From assembly GCA_018240505.1 (NCBI GenBank), contig JAFEFQ010000269.1:1-35558 (forward strand): a stretch of 35,558 bases of DNA, in the 5' to 3' direction. A program made the position numbers and the translations under genes. This DNA is from Pseudomonadota bacterium (GTDB lineage: Bacteria > Pseudomonadota > Gammaproteobacteria > Xanthomonadales > Rhodanobacteraceae). The notes under the pieces were generated by a model, which searched no databases, was not told where the DNA came from, and was given only the letters and a program-made list of their open reading frames with translations. Shown here piece after piece: positions 9,150 to 15,310 of this stretch (positions within the stretch are counted from its first letter, which is position 1; every line of letters starts with the position of its first letter).

Positions 9150-9643
9150 TGACCGCGCGCGTTTCACTCGTTGCAGCCCTTGACCGCAACTACGCGATCG
9201 GTCGCGACGGCGCGATGCCGTGGCATCTGCCCGACGATCTCAAGCGCTTCAAGGCACTGACCTTGAGCAAGCCCGTGCTGATGGGGCGCAAGACCGCGCT
9301 CGCGATCGGGCGATCGTTGCCGGGGCGCACGAATCTCGTGCTCACGCGCAGCGGTGCGGCGCCGTTTGCGGGACAGCGTGTCGTCGCTACGCTCGATGAA
9401 GCGTTGTCCGTGGCGGCCGGCGCCGAGTTGATGGTGATCGGCGGCGGCGAGGTCTACGCCCTGGCGCTGCCTAGCGCGACGCGATTGCACCTGACCTGGA
9501 TCGACACCGAGGCGCGCGATGCCGACGCGCATTTCCCGCGCTTCGATCCGGCGCAATGGCGCGAAACGTCGCGCGAGGCGCACGCCGCCGATGCGCGCCA
9601 CGAGTACGGTTTCAGCTTCGTCGACTACGAAAGGGTGGTGTAG
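9149..9643 (+). CDS. folA: dihydrofolate reductase
   Basis: FolA reduces dihydrofolate to tetrahydrofolate with NADPH and is the target of trimethoprim. The 164-residue chain opens VSLVAALDRNYAIGRDGAMP followed by WHLPDDLKRFK. Asp30 aligns with the catalytic Asp27 of the E. coli enzyme. The NADPH-binding wording KPVLMGRKTALAIGRSLPGR and VIGGGEVYALALP follows, and the chain ends GFSFVDYERVV. The start overlaps the thyA stop (TGATG). The stop codon TAG is part of the GTAG foot of a REP hairpin that begins at 9640. I chose this start rather than the long frame opening at 8258, which is a thyA shadow upstream of 9149. Confidence 0.97.
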   Translation: MTARVSLVAALDRNYAIGRDGAMPWHLPDDLKRFKALTLSKPVLMGRKTALAIGRSLPGRTNLVLTRSGAAPFAGQRVVATLDEALSVAAGAELMVIGGGEVYALALPSATRLHLTWIDTEARDADAHFPRFDPAQWRETSREAHAADARHEYGFSFVDYERVV

Positions 9644-9678
9644 GGGTTCGATTCATCGCACCCGCCTTGGCGGGTGCG
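9640..9678 (+). repeat. GTAG-type REP hairpin at the folA stop, with a second hairpin
   Basis: GTAG at 9640-9643 is followed by a GGG..CGA/TCG..CCC stem with a TTCA loop (9644-9663). A second stem, CGCACCCGCC/GGCGGGTGCG, spans 9657-9678. The first 30 bases closely match the repeat at 11045-11068. REP elements with a GTAG foot are known from Stenotrophomonas and E. coli and are linked to RAYT transposases. The downstream stem could also stop folA transcription, although no T-run follows. Confidence 0.75.
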
Positions 9679-9748
9679 ACGGGAAGCACTCCGTTGCGAC
9701 CATGCGGAATGACGAGCAACGGCGGGCGCGATCAACGGTGCCTCTGCC

Positions 9749-10597
9749 TCAGTCGCCATCGTTCCCCGCCGGCTTGGGTCGTTTCGACTTGATCGCGAAG
9801 AACTGCGGTTCCTCGCCGTCGAGGCGCAGCGCGATCAGCTCGCCGCCCCAGACGCAGCCGCCGTCGATCGCGTAGATGCCCATGCCCTGGAAGCGGCCCA
9901 GCGTCGACCAGTGGCCGCAGACGATGCGCGTGTCGTGGCGCATGCGGCCGGGCACTTCGAACCACGGATACAGCCCCGGTTTCTGCGTGCCTGGCGCGCC
10001 TTTCTCGGCGTAGGCGATGCGGCCGCGCACGTCGCAGTAGCGCATGCGCGTCATCACGTTGATCGTCGCGCGCATGCGCTCGATGCCGCGCAGCTTCGGC
10101 GACCATTGATCGGGCTTGTTGCCGAACATGGCGAGCAGCAGGCGTTTGGCGCCGTCGCCGGCAAGGCGCGCCTCGACTTCGCGCGCGGCGCGCTCGGCGC
10201 GATCGAGTGTCCAGTCCGGCGCGAAGCCGGCATGGACCATGGCGAAATCGAGCGTGCGGTCGATGTGCAGCAGCGGGCGCGTGCGCAGCCAGGCGAGGAG
10301 GGAATCGCGATCCGGTGCGAACAGCACTTCGCGCAGCTCGGGATTCGTCTTCGCCTGCGCGGCCTCGTCGCGCTCGGCGATCGCGAGCAGCGACAGGTCG
10401 TGGTTGCCGAGCACGACGGTCGCGCTCTTGCCGAACGACTGCACCTGGCGCAGCACGGCGAGCGACTGGCCGCCGCGGTTGACCAGGTCGCCACAGAACC
10501 AGAGTGTGTCGCGCGAGGAGTCGAAGCGGATTTTTTCGAGCAGCTGCGCGAGTTCGTCGTAGCAGCCCTGGACGTCGCCGATCGCGTACGTTGCCAT
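9749..10597 (-). CDS. apaH: bis(5'-nucleosyl)-tetraphosphatase (symmetrical)
   Basis: ApaH hydrolyses Ap4A to two ADP and also removes Np4 caps from RNA. The 282-residue protein carries the calcineurin-like metallophosphatase motifs in order: GDVQGC (residues 7-12), FCGDLVNRG with metal-binding Asp and Asn, VVLGNHDLSLLAIA with Asn-His, and later VHAG and CGHWSTLG His motifs. Its ATG overlaps the apaG stop by one base. The order ksgA-apaG-apaH on one strand is the standard gammaproteobacterial cluster, and apaH is last in it. It converges on folA across 105 bases occupied by a REP hairpin. Confidence 0.97.
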   Translation of the reverse strand: MATYAIGDVQGCYDELAQLLEKIRFDSSRDTLWFCGDLVNRGGQSLAVLRQVQSFGKSATVVLGNHDLSLLAIAERDEAAQAKTNPELREVLFAPDRDSLLAWLRTRPLLHIDRTLDFAMVHAGFAPDWTLDRAERAAREVEARLAGDGAKRLLLAMFGNKPDQWSPKLRGIERMRATINVMTRMRYCDVRGRIAYAEKGAPGTQKPGLYPWFEVPGRMRHDTRIVCGHWSTLGRFQGMGIYAIDGGCVWGGELIALRLDGEEPQFFAIKSKRPKPAGNDGD

Positions 10598-10980
10598 CAG
10601 TGCACGGTGCGTGGAATGGACAGCGTGAACTGAGGTATCGCCGCGTCGAAGCGGCGTCCGTCATCGGCGAGCATCTGGTAGCTGCCGCGCATCGTGCCGA
10701 CCGCGGTTTCGAGCACGGCGCCCGAGGTGTACTGGAAATCGTCGCCGGGGCGCAGCCACGGCTGCTCGCCGACCACGCCCTCGCCGCGCACTTCCTGCAC
10801 CTTGCCGTTGGCGTCGGTGATGATCCAGTGGCGCGAGATCAGGCGCGCGGCGACCCGACCCGTGTTCGCGATGCGGATCGTATAGGCGAACGCGTAGCGG
10901 TTCGCGTCCGGCATGGACTGGTCGTGCAGGAACTGGGTCTGCACGGCCACGCTGATCGCATAGGGAGAGTTGTCGCTCAT
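10597..10980 (-). CDS. apaG: ApaG protein
   Basis: ApaG is a small beta-sandwich protein (fibronectin-III-like fold), also called CorD in Salmonella; its exact role is unclear, with proposed links to nucleotide polyphosphates. The 127-residue chain has the typical wording VQTQFLHDQSMPDANRYAFA, YTIRIANTG, the LISRHWIITDANG segment and VRGEGVVGEQPWLRPGDDF. The C-terminal PQFTLSIPRTVH is also typical. It overlaps apaH by one base and follows ksgA; the gap to the ksgA stop is filled largely by the inverted REP pair at 11045-11113, which may attenuate read-through from ksgA. Confidence 0.97.
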   Translation of the reverse strand: MSDNSPYAISVAVQTQFLHDQSMPDANRYAFAYTIRIANTGRVAARLISRHWIITDANGKVQEVRGEGVVGEQPWLRPGDDFQYTSGAVLETAVGTMRGSYQMLADDGRRFDAAIPQFTLSIPRTVH

Positions 10981-11044
10981 GTCCGGATTGTGCGCAGCGG
11001 GGCAAATCTAAGCAAGGGTGGAGGACGAAACACATGTGCCGTGT

Positions 11045-11113
11045 GTAGGGGCGCGATTCATCGCGCCCGCCCTTGCGCACCGGTCGACAGGGCGCGATGA
11101 ATCGCGCCCCTAC
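11045..11113. repeat. inverted pair of GTAG REP hairpins (BIME-like)
   Basis: Two 24-base arms (11045-11068 and 11090-11113) are perfect inverted copies that start with GTAG at both outer ends. Each arm is itself a hairpin, GGGCGCGA/TCGCGCCC with a TTCA loop. The middle 21 bases are unrelated. The right-hand GTAG, read on the minus strand, supplies the TAG stop of ksgA. Large folded RNA is expected between ksgA and apaG. Confidence 0.9.
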
Positions 11114-11895
11114 GAAAGCAGGCGGGCAAGGGCCACGAACGTTTCCGGCGGCAACTGCTCGGCACGCGCGCGCGGGTCGATACCGGCGGCGGTCATCTCG
11201 TCAGTCGTGGCGACGCCTTTCAACGCGTTGCTTAGCGTCTTGCGGCGCTGGCCGAACGCGGCGCGAACGACGCGATCGATCATGTCGAAATCGGCCTGCG
11301 GCAGCTTTTTCGCCGGCAGCGGCACGAGCCGCACGACCGCGGAATCGACCTTCGGCGGCGGCGTGAACGCGGCCGGCGGCACGTCGAACAGCGGCTCGAC
11401 CGTGCAGCGCAGTTGCAGCATCACCGACAGCCGGCCGTAGGTCTTGCTGCCTGGACCGGCAGCCATGCGCTCGACGACCTCCTTCTGCAGCATGAAGTGC
11501 ATGTCGCGGATCGCGCCGGCGTGCTCGAGGCAATGGAACAGGATCGGCGTGGAGATGTTGTAGGGCAGGTTGCCGACGATGCGGATCGTGGCGCCGGCCG
11601 CGAGCGCGCCGATGTCGACCGCGAGCACGTCGCGATGCACGATCGTCAACTCGCCCACGCCGCTGGCACGCGTGCGCAGCGGCTCGATCAGGTCGCGGTC
11701 GAGCTCGATCACGGTCAGGCTGCCGGCGGCGCGCAGCAGCGGCAGGGTCAGCGCGCCTTCGCCGGGGCCGATCTCGACGATGCGCTCGCCAGGTCGTGGT
11801 GCCACATATTCCACAATGCGGCTTAGTATATTTTTGTCGTGGAGGAAGTGCTGGCCGAAGCGCTTCTTGGTGACGTGCGGGGTGAAGTCGTGCAT
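11110..11895 (-). CDS. rsmA (ksgA): 16S rRNA (adenine1518/1519-N6)-dimethyltransferase
   Basis: KsgA dimethylates two adjacent adenosines in helix 45 of 16S rRNA late in 30S assembly; its loss gives kasugamycin resistance. The 261-residue protein shows KKRFGQHFLHDKNI, the SAM-binding VEIGPGEGALT, IELDRDLI, the catalytic NLPYNISTPI and KEVVERMAAGPGSKTYGRLS, with the C-terminal helical domain ending in LPPETFVALARLL. The TAG stop lies within the outer GTAG of an inverted REP pair. The gene is followed by apaG. Upstream, the expected neighbour pdxA is displaced by lysR and a DMT transporter. Confidence 0.97.
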   Translation of the reverse strand: MHDFTPHVTKKRFGQHFLHDKNILSRIVEYVAPRPGERIVEIGPGEGALTLPLLRAAGSLTVIELDRDLIEPLRTRASGVGELTIVHRDVLAVDIGALAAGATIRIVGNLPYNISTPILFHCLEHAGAIRDMHFMLQKEVVERMAAGPGSKTYGRLSVMLQLRCTVEPLFDVPPAAFTPPPKVDSAVVRLVPLPAKKLPQADFDMIDRVVRAAFGQRRKTLSNALKGVATTDEMTAAGIDPRARAEQLPPETFVALARLLS

Positions 11896-11910
11896 GCGAA
11901 ATTGTAGCTT

Positions 11911-11933
11911 CCCTTCTCCCGCTGGGAGAAGGG
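11911..11933. repeat. solo hairpin of the CCTTCTCCC repeat family
   Basis: CCCTTCTCCC and GGGAGAAGGG form a perfect 10-bp stem with a three-base loop, identical in its arms to the outer hairpins of the elements at 4338 and 15155. It fills the gap between the lysR stop and the ksgA start and may act as a half element or a remnant. Confidence 0.7.
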
Positions 11934-11937
11934 AGGC

Positions 11938-12843
11938 TCAAGGGCGATACATCGGCGGCGAGGCGCGCAGTTCCTCGTGCAGCCAGTCGCGGAACAGCAG
12001 CAGCGCCGGCTTGCCGGCGTGCTGCGGCGGGTAGACGAGATGGCAGGTGGCCGGCGAGGGCACGCGCTGCGCGAACGGCGCGATCAGCGTGCCCGCGCGC
12101 AGCTTGAGCGCGGCGAGCGAGCCGCGCGCGAGCACCGCGCCCTGGCCCTGGATCGCCGCCTGCAGGGCGAGTTCGGAGTCGTTGAACACCGGGCCGCGGC
12201 GCGGTTCGGCGAGGTTGACGCCGGCTGCGGCAAACCACGGCGCCCACGGCTGCTGGCGGATGCGCAGCAGCGGCACGCGCGCGAGGTCGGACGGATTGCG
12301 CAGGCGCACGCGGCGCGCGAGCGCCGGGCTCAGGGTCGGGAACAACTCGTCGTCGAACAGCTTCTCGCTGACCAGGCCCTCGTAGCTGCCGGTGCCGTAG
12401 CGGATCGCGACGTCGACGCCGTCGCTGCGGAAATCGGTGACCGCCGGCGTGCTCTCCAGGCGCAGCTCGATGCCGGGATGGCGTTCGAGGAAGCCGCCGA
12501 GGCGCGCGACCAGCCAGGCGGCGGCGAACGAGGGCAGCACGCTGACTGTGAGCGAATTTGCACTGTCCTGGCCGCGCAGGCGTTCCAGCGCGGCGGCGAG
12601 CTGGTCGAGCGCGGCGCGCACGTCCTGGGCGAGCTGGCGGCCCGCGTCCGTGGCGCGCATCTGCCGCCCGGCGCGCTGCAGCAACGGCATGCCGAGTGTG
12701 GCCTCGAGCGCATGGATCTGGTGGCTGACCGCGCTGTGGGTCAGGCTGAGTTCGTCCGCGGCGCGCGTGTAGTTCTGGTGGCGCACCGCGGCTTCGAGCA
12801 CGCGCAACGAGCGCAACGGCGGCAGGCGGTGCCAGGGATTCAT
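11938..12843 (-). CDS. LysR-family transcriptional regulator (GcvA-like)
   Basis: The 301-residue protein has an N-terminal winged HTH (residues about 7-65: LPPLRSLRVLEAAVRHQNYT, then RAADELSLTHSAVSHQIHAL) and a LysR substrate-binding domain (residues about 92-300, from LTVSVLPSFAAAWLVARL to LLLFRDWLHEELR). The HTH wording is of the GcvA/AmpR type. I chose the ATG at 12843, giving MNPWHRLPPLRSL; 14 more residues upstream (to 12885) have no family character. It is divergent from a DMT exporter gene, the usual layout when a LysR protein controls its neighbour. The two are separated by a MITE-like repeat and by a T-N11-A dyad at 13030-13054. The effector is unknown. The pair lies between ksgA and pdxA, which are adjacent in many gammaproteobacteria. 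Confidence 0.9.
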   Translation of the reverse strand: MNPWHRLPPLRSLRVLEAAVRHQNYTRAADELSLTHSAVSHQIHALEATLGMPLLQRAGRQMRATDAGRQLAQDVRAALDQLAAALERLRGQDSANSLTVSVLPSFAAAWLVARLGGFLERHPGIELRLESTPAVTDFRSDGVDVAIRYGTGSYEGLVSEKLFDDELFPTLSPALARRVRLRNPSDLARVPLLRIRQQPWAPWFAAAGVNLAEPRRGPVFNDSELALQAAIQGQGAVLARGSLAALKLRAGTLIAPFAQRVPSPATCHLVYPPQHAGKPALLLFRDWLHEELRASPPMYRP

Positions 12844-12887
12844 GCGCAAGCGGCTCTGGGGAACGTCCAAGGCGCAGCCTAGCATCT

Positions 12888-13030
12888 GGGCACCTCGAAA
12901 AACCTACTGCGCTCGACAATTTGCGCGCCGGCGGTGCTCGGAATCCGCACGTACTCGACTGTACACTCCGGTTCCTGCGCCCCGGCGACGCACAAATTCT
13001 CTTCGCTCGCTACAGTTTTTAGAGGTGCCC
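12888..13030. repeat. 143-bp MITE-like palindromic element
   Basis: The ends GGGCACCTCGAAAAAC (12888-12903) and GTTTTTAGAGGTGCCC (13015-13030) are inverted copies with one mismatch. Imperfect complementarity continues inward (CAATTTGCGCGCCGG against GGCGACGCACAAATT) to a GTAC-rich centre. The whole element can fold as one long hairpin. It encodes nothing convincing. Size, terminal inverted repeats and intergenic site fit a miniature non-autonomous element. Confidence 0.75.
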
Positions 13031-13054
13031 ATCTGTGAAGAAAGCTCACAGATG
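13030..13054. promoter_or_regulatory. candidate LysR-type operator (T-N11-A dyad) or leader hairpin
   Basis: CATCTGTGA and TCACAGATG form a perfect 9-bp interrupted dyad with a seven-base spacer; its centre reads T-N11-A, the LysR box form. It lies 101 bases upstream of the DMT exporter ATG, in the interval shared with lysR. A CCCGCG/CGCGGG hairpin follows at 13074-13087. The dyad could alternatively be an RNA stem in the exporter leader. Confidence 0.4.
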
Positions 13055-13155
13055 ACGCGAGAAAATAGCGTTTCCCGCGCACGCGGGCGAGGCATAGGAT
13101 GAGATTCCGCAGCATTGCCCGTGCCGGCCGCGCAGCCGCTCCAAAGGAGTTTCCG

Positions 13156-14067
13156 ATGAACCCCTCCATCTTCGCCCAACTCGTCGTGCTCGGCATGATC
13201 TGGGGCGCCTCGTTCATGTTCCAGCGCATCACCGTGCCGGTGATCGGCGCCGGCATGACCGGCGCGGGGCGCATGATCTTCGCCGCGCTGACCCTGCTCG
13301 GCGTGCTCGCTTTGCTGCGCAAGCCGCTGCAGTGGCGCGCGCGCTGGCGCGACTACCTCGTCGTCGGCGTCATCGTCATGGGCCTGCCGCTGACCTGCTT
13401 CGCGGTCGCCGCGCGCTCGCTGCCGGCCGGCTATCTCGCCGTGCTCAACGCGACCGTGCCGCTGTTCGCCGTGCTGATCGGCTGGGGCAACACGGGTATG
13501 CGCCCGTCGACGTCCAAGCTCGCCGGCGTCGTTGTCGGCGTTGCCGGTGTCGCGACCCTGGCGAAGTTCGGCCATCTCGAGATGAACCTCGCGACCGCGC
13601 TCGGTTTCGCCGCGGCGCTGTTCGCCTCGTTCCTCTACGCGGTCGGCGCGATCATGGCGAAGCAGCGCTACGGCGACGCCGATCCGCTCGTCATCACCGC
13701 CGGCAATTTGATCGGCGGTTCCGTGCCGCTCGTTCCGCTCGCGCTCGCGACCGCGCCGTCGGCGCTGCCGGCGCTGAACGTCAGCGCCGCGCTGGTCGCG
13801 CTCGGCATCCTCTGCACCGGCATTGCCTACGCGTTGTACTTCCGCATCCTGCGCGCGGCCGGGGTCGAGCGTGCGGTCACCGTGACCTTCCTCGTGCCGC
13901 TGTTCGCGCTGATCTGGGCCGCGCTGTTCCTCGGCGAGCCGATCACCGGGGCCGCGCTCGCCGGTTGTGCGCTCGTGCTGTTCGCGGTCGCGCTGATCTT
14001 CGAGAAGGTACCCGGATTGACGCGCAAGCCGTTGGTGCCGGCTAAGGAAGCGCTCTGCCGCGAATAG
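13156..14067 (+). CDS. DMT (EamA) family transporter
   Basis: The 303-residue inner-membrane protein contains two EamA repeats of five helices each. The first opens LVVLGMIWGASFMFQRITVP and contains LPAGYLAVLNATVPLFAVLI; the second contains ALGILCTGIAYALYFRIL, VTVTFLVPLFALIWAALFLG and the terminal helix ALAGCALVLFAVALIF. Such proteins export metabolites or amino acids. The ATG at 13156 has AAAGGAG six bases upstream; an upstream frame to 13099 is less likely. It is divergent from lysR, which probably regulates it. Its TAG stop abuts the pdxA stop on the other strand with no base between them. Confidence 0.92.
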   Translation: MNPSIFAQLVVLGMIWGASFMFQRITVPVIGAGMTGAGRMIFAALTLLGVLALLRKPLQWRARWRDYLVVGVIVMGLPLTCFAVAARSLPAGYLAVLNATVPLFAVLIGWGNTGMRPSTSKLAGVVVGVAGVATLAKFGHLEMNLATALGFAAALFASFLYAVGAIMAKQRYGDADPLVITAGNLIGGSVPLVPLALATAPSALPALNVSAALVALGILCTGIAYALYFRILRAAGVERAVTVTFLVPLFALIWAALFLGEPITGAALAGCALVLFAVALIFEKVPGLTRKPLVPAKEALCRE

Positions 14068-15120
14068 TCAGAGGCGTTTCGCGGCGAGATCTAGCGCGAG
14101 CCGCGTCGCCGCGACCAGGCTGGCCGCGTCGGCGCGGCCGCTGCCGGCGAGGTCGAGCGCGGTGCCGTGGTCGACCGAGGTGCGGATCCACGGCAGGCCG
14201 AGCGTGACGTTGACCGAGTCGCCGAAGCCGAGCGCCTTGAGTACGGGCAGGCCCTGGTCGTGATACATCGCCAACACGGCGTCGAATCGCATGCGTTGCG
14301 TGGCGACGAAGGCGGTGTCGGCGGGCAAGGGGCCGGCGATGTCGAACCCGGCCGCGCGCACCTGTTCGATCGCGGGTGCGATGACGTCGATTTCCTCGCG
14401 GCCGAGGTGGCCCGATTCGCCCGCGTGCGGATTCAGGCCGAGGACGGCGACGCGCGGCGCGGCGATGCCGAATTTCGCGATCAATTCATCGCAGAGTATC
14501 GTCAGCGCGCGCACGAGTCCCGCGCGCGTGATCGCATCGGGCACGCGCGCCAGCGGCAGGTGCGTGGTCGCGAGCGCAACGCGCAGCGCGCCCATGGGGA
14601 ATTCGTCGCGGAGCGAACGGTGGGGTGAGGGGAGTTGGCGCGGCAGTACGCGCCCACCGATCTCCGGCGCGACCAGCATCATCACCACGTCGCGTTGCGC
14701 GCGCTCGGCGAAGAACTCGGTGTGGCCGGTGAACGCAATGCCGGCGTCGGCAACGGTACTCTTTTGCACGGGCGCGGTGACGAGCGCGTCGAACTCGCCC
14801 GCGGCGCAGCCGTTGGCGGCGCGCGCGAGCGTTTCGATCACATAGGCGCCGTTGCGTGGATCGAGCTGACCGGGCACGGCAGGCACGCGCAGCGGCACGT
14901 GCAGGCAGCGCAGGGCGCCGGGCTTGCGCCGCGCGATGCGCGCGGCGGGATAGTCTTCGATGGCGAGCGCGACGCCTCGCGCAGCCGCGGCCGATTCCAG
15001 CCGCTTGCGATCCGCTATCGCGACGAGATCGGCTTCGATGTCGGTTGCGGCCAGCGCCGCGACGAGTTCGGGTCCGATGCCGGCCGGTTCACCGGCAGTG
15101 ATGGCGATGCGCGGGAGCAT
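14068..15120 (-). CDS. pdxA: 4-hydroxythreonine-4-phosphate dehydrogenase with 26-residue insertion
   Basis: PdxA oxidises 4-phosphohydroxy-L-threonine in pyridoxal phosphate synthesis, using NAD and a divalent metal. The 350-residue chain opens MLPRIAITAGEPAGIGPELV and has the metal-ligand motifs TGHTEFFA, NPHAGESGHLGREEI and MYHDQGLPVLKALGF, ending with the VDHGTALDLAG segment. Family members are usually about 320-330 residues. The surplus is residues about 152-177, between MMLVA and LRVALATTHLPL, where relatives join with only a few residues. I chose the ATG at 15120; the frame stays open upstream to 15243 but there it runs through a copy of the hairpin repeat. No strong Shine-Dalgarno is seen. 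It follows surA, as is usual. Confidence 0.93.
   Translation of the reverse strand: MLPRIAITAGEPAGIGPELVAALAATDIEADLVAIADRKRLESAAAARGVALAIEDYPAARIARRKPGALRCLHVPLRVPAVPGQLDPRNGAYVIETLARAANGCAAGEFDALVTAPVQKSTVADAGIAFTGHTEFFAERAQRDVVMMLVAPEIGGRVLPRQLPSPHRSLRDEFPMGALRVALATTHLPLARVPDAITRAGLVRALTILCDELIAKFGIAAPRVAVLGLNPHAGESGHLGREEIDVIAPAIEQVRAAGFDIAGPLPADTAFVATQRMRFDAVLAMYHDQGLPVLKALGFGDSVNVTLGLPWIRTSVDHGTALDLAGSGRADAASLVAATRLALDLAAKRL
14590..14667. repeat. insertion inside pdxA, probably repeat-derived
   Basis: This 78-base segment encodes the 26 extra PdxA residues. It is an exact multiple of three and keeps the frame. On the minus strand it contains CTCCCCTCACCCC and a GAATTCCCCATG end, low-complexity wording typical of dispersed intergenic repeats. 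No second full copy is in the window, so its repeat nature is inference. Confidence 0.5.
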
Positions 15121-15154
15121 GGTCGAGTTTGATCGCGTCGGATCTCGGTCGCCT

Positions 15155-15284
15155 TTTTCCTTCTCCCCTCGGGAGAAGGTGGCGCGAAGCGCCGGATGAG
15201 GGTTCGGAACTGGTGAAGCCTCGGCGCGAGTTCGGACCCTCATCCGCCCCTGCGGGGCACCTTCTCCCGGCGGGAGAAGGGAAG
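15155..15284. repeat. double-hairpin repeat element between surA and pdxA
   Basis: This is a second copy of the element at 4338-4476. The left part from TTTTCCTTCTCCCC through GGATGAGGG is identical, while the right part has small changes (CCCTCATCC, GCCCCTGCGGGGC, then CCTTCTCCC/GGGAGAAGG). The middle differs. On the minus strand it lies between the surA stop and the pdxA start, so it would fold in the RNA joining the two genes. Confidence 0.88.
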
Positions 15285-15310
15285 AGCGACCAGAGTTCAG
15301 CGCCGCCGCG

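Noticed and set aside
9644..9665. GGTTCGATTC wording resembling the T-arm of a tRNA after folA
   Set aside because: No acceptor, D or anticodon stem can be built around it, and the same wording belongs to the GTAG REP repeat also seen at 11045.
12842..13102. 86-codon plus-strand frame through the MITE-like element
   Set aside because: It covers the palindrome, has no domain, and starts inside the lysR start codon region on the opposite strand.
15121..15243. Upstream start for pdxA that would include the repeat element
   Set aside because: Family N-terminus begins at MLPRIAITAGEPAG; the extra residues come only from the repeat.
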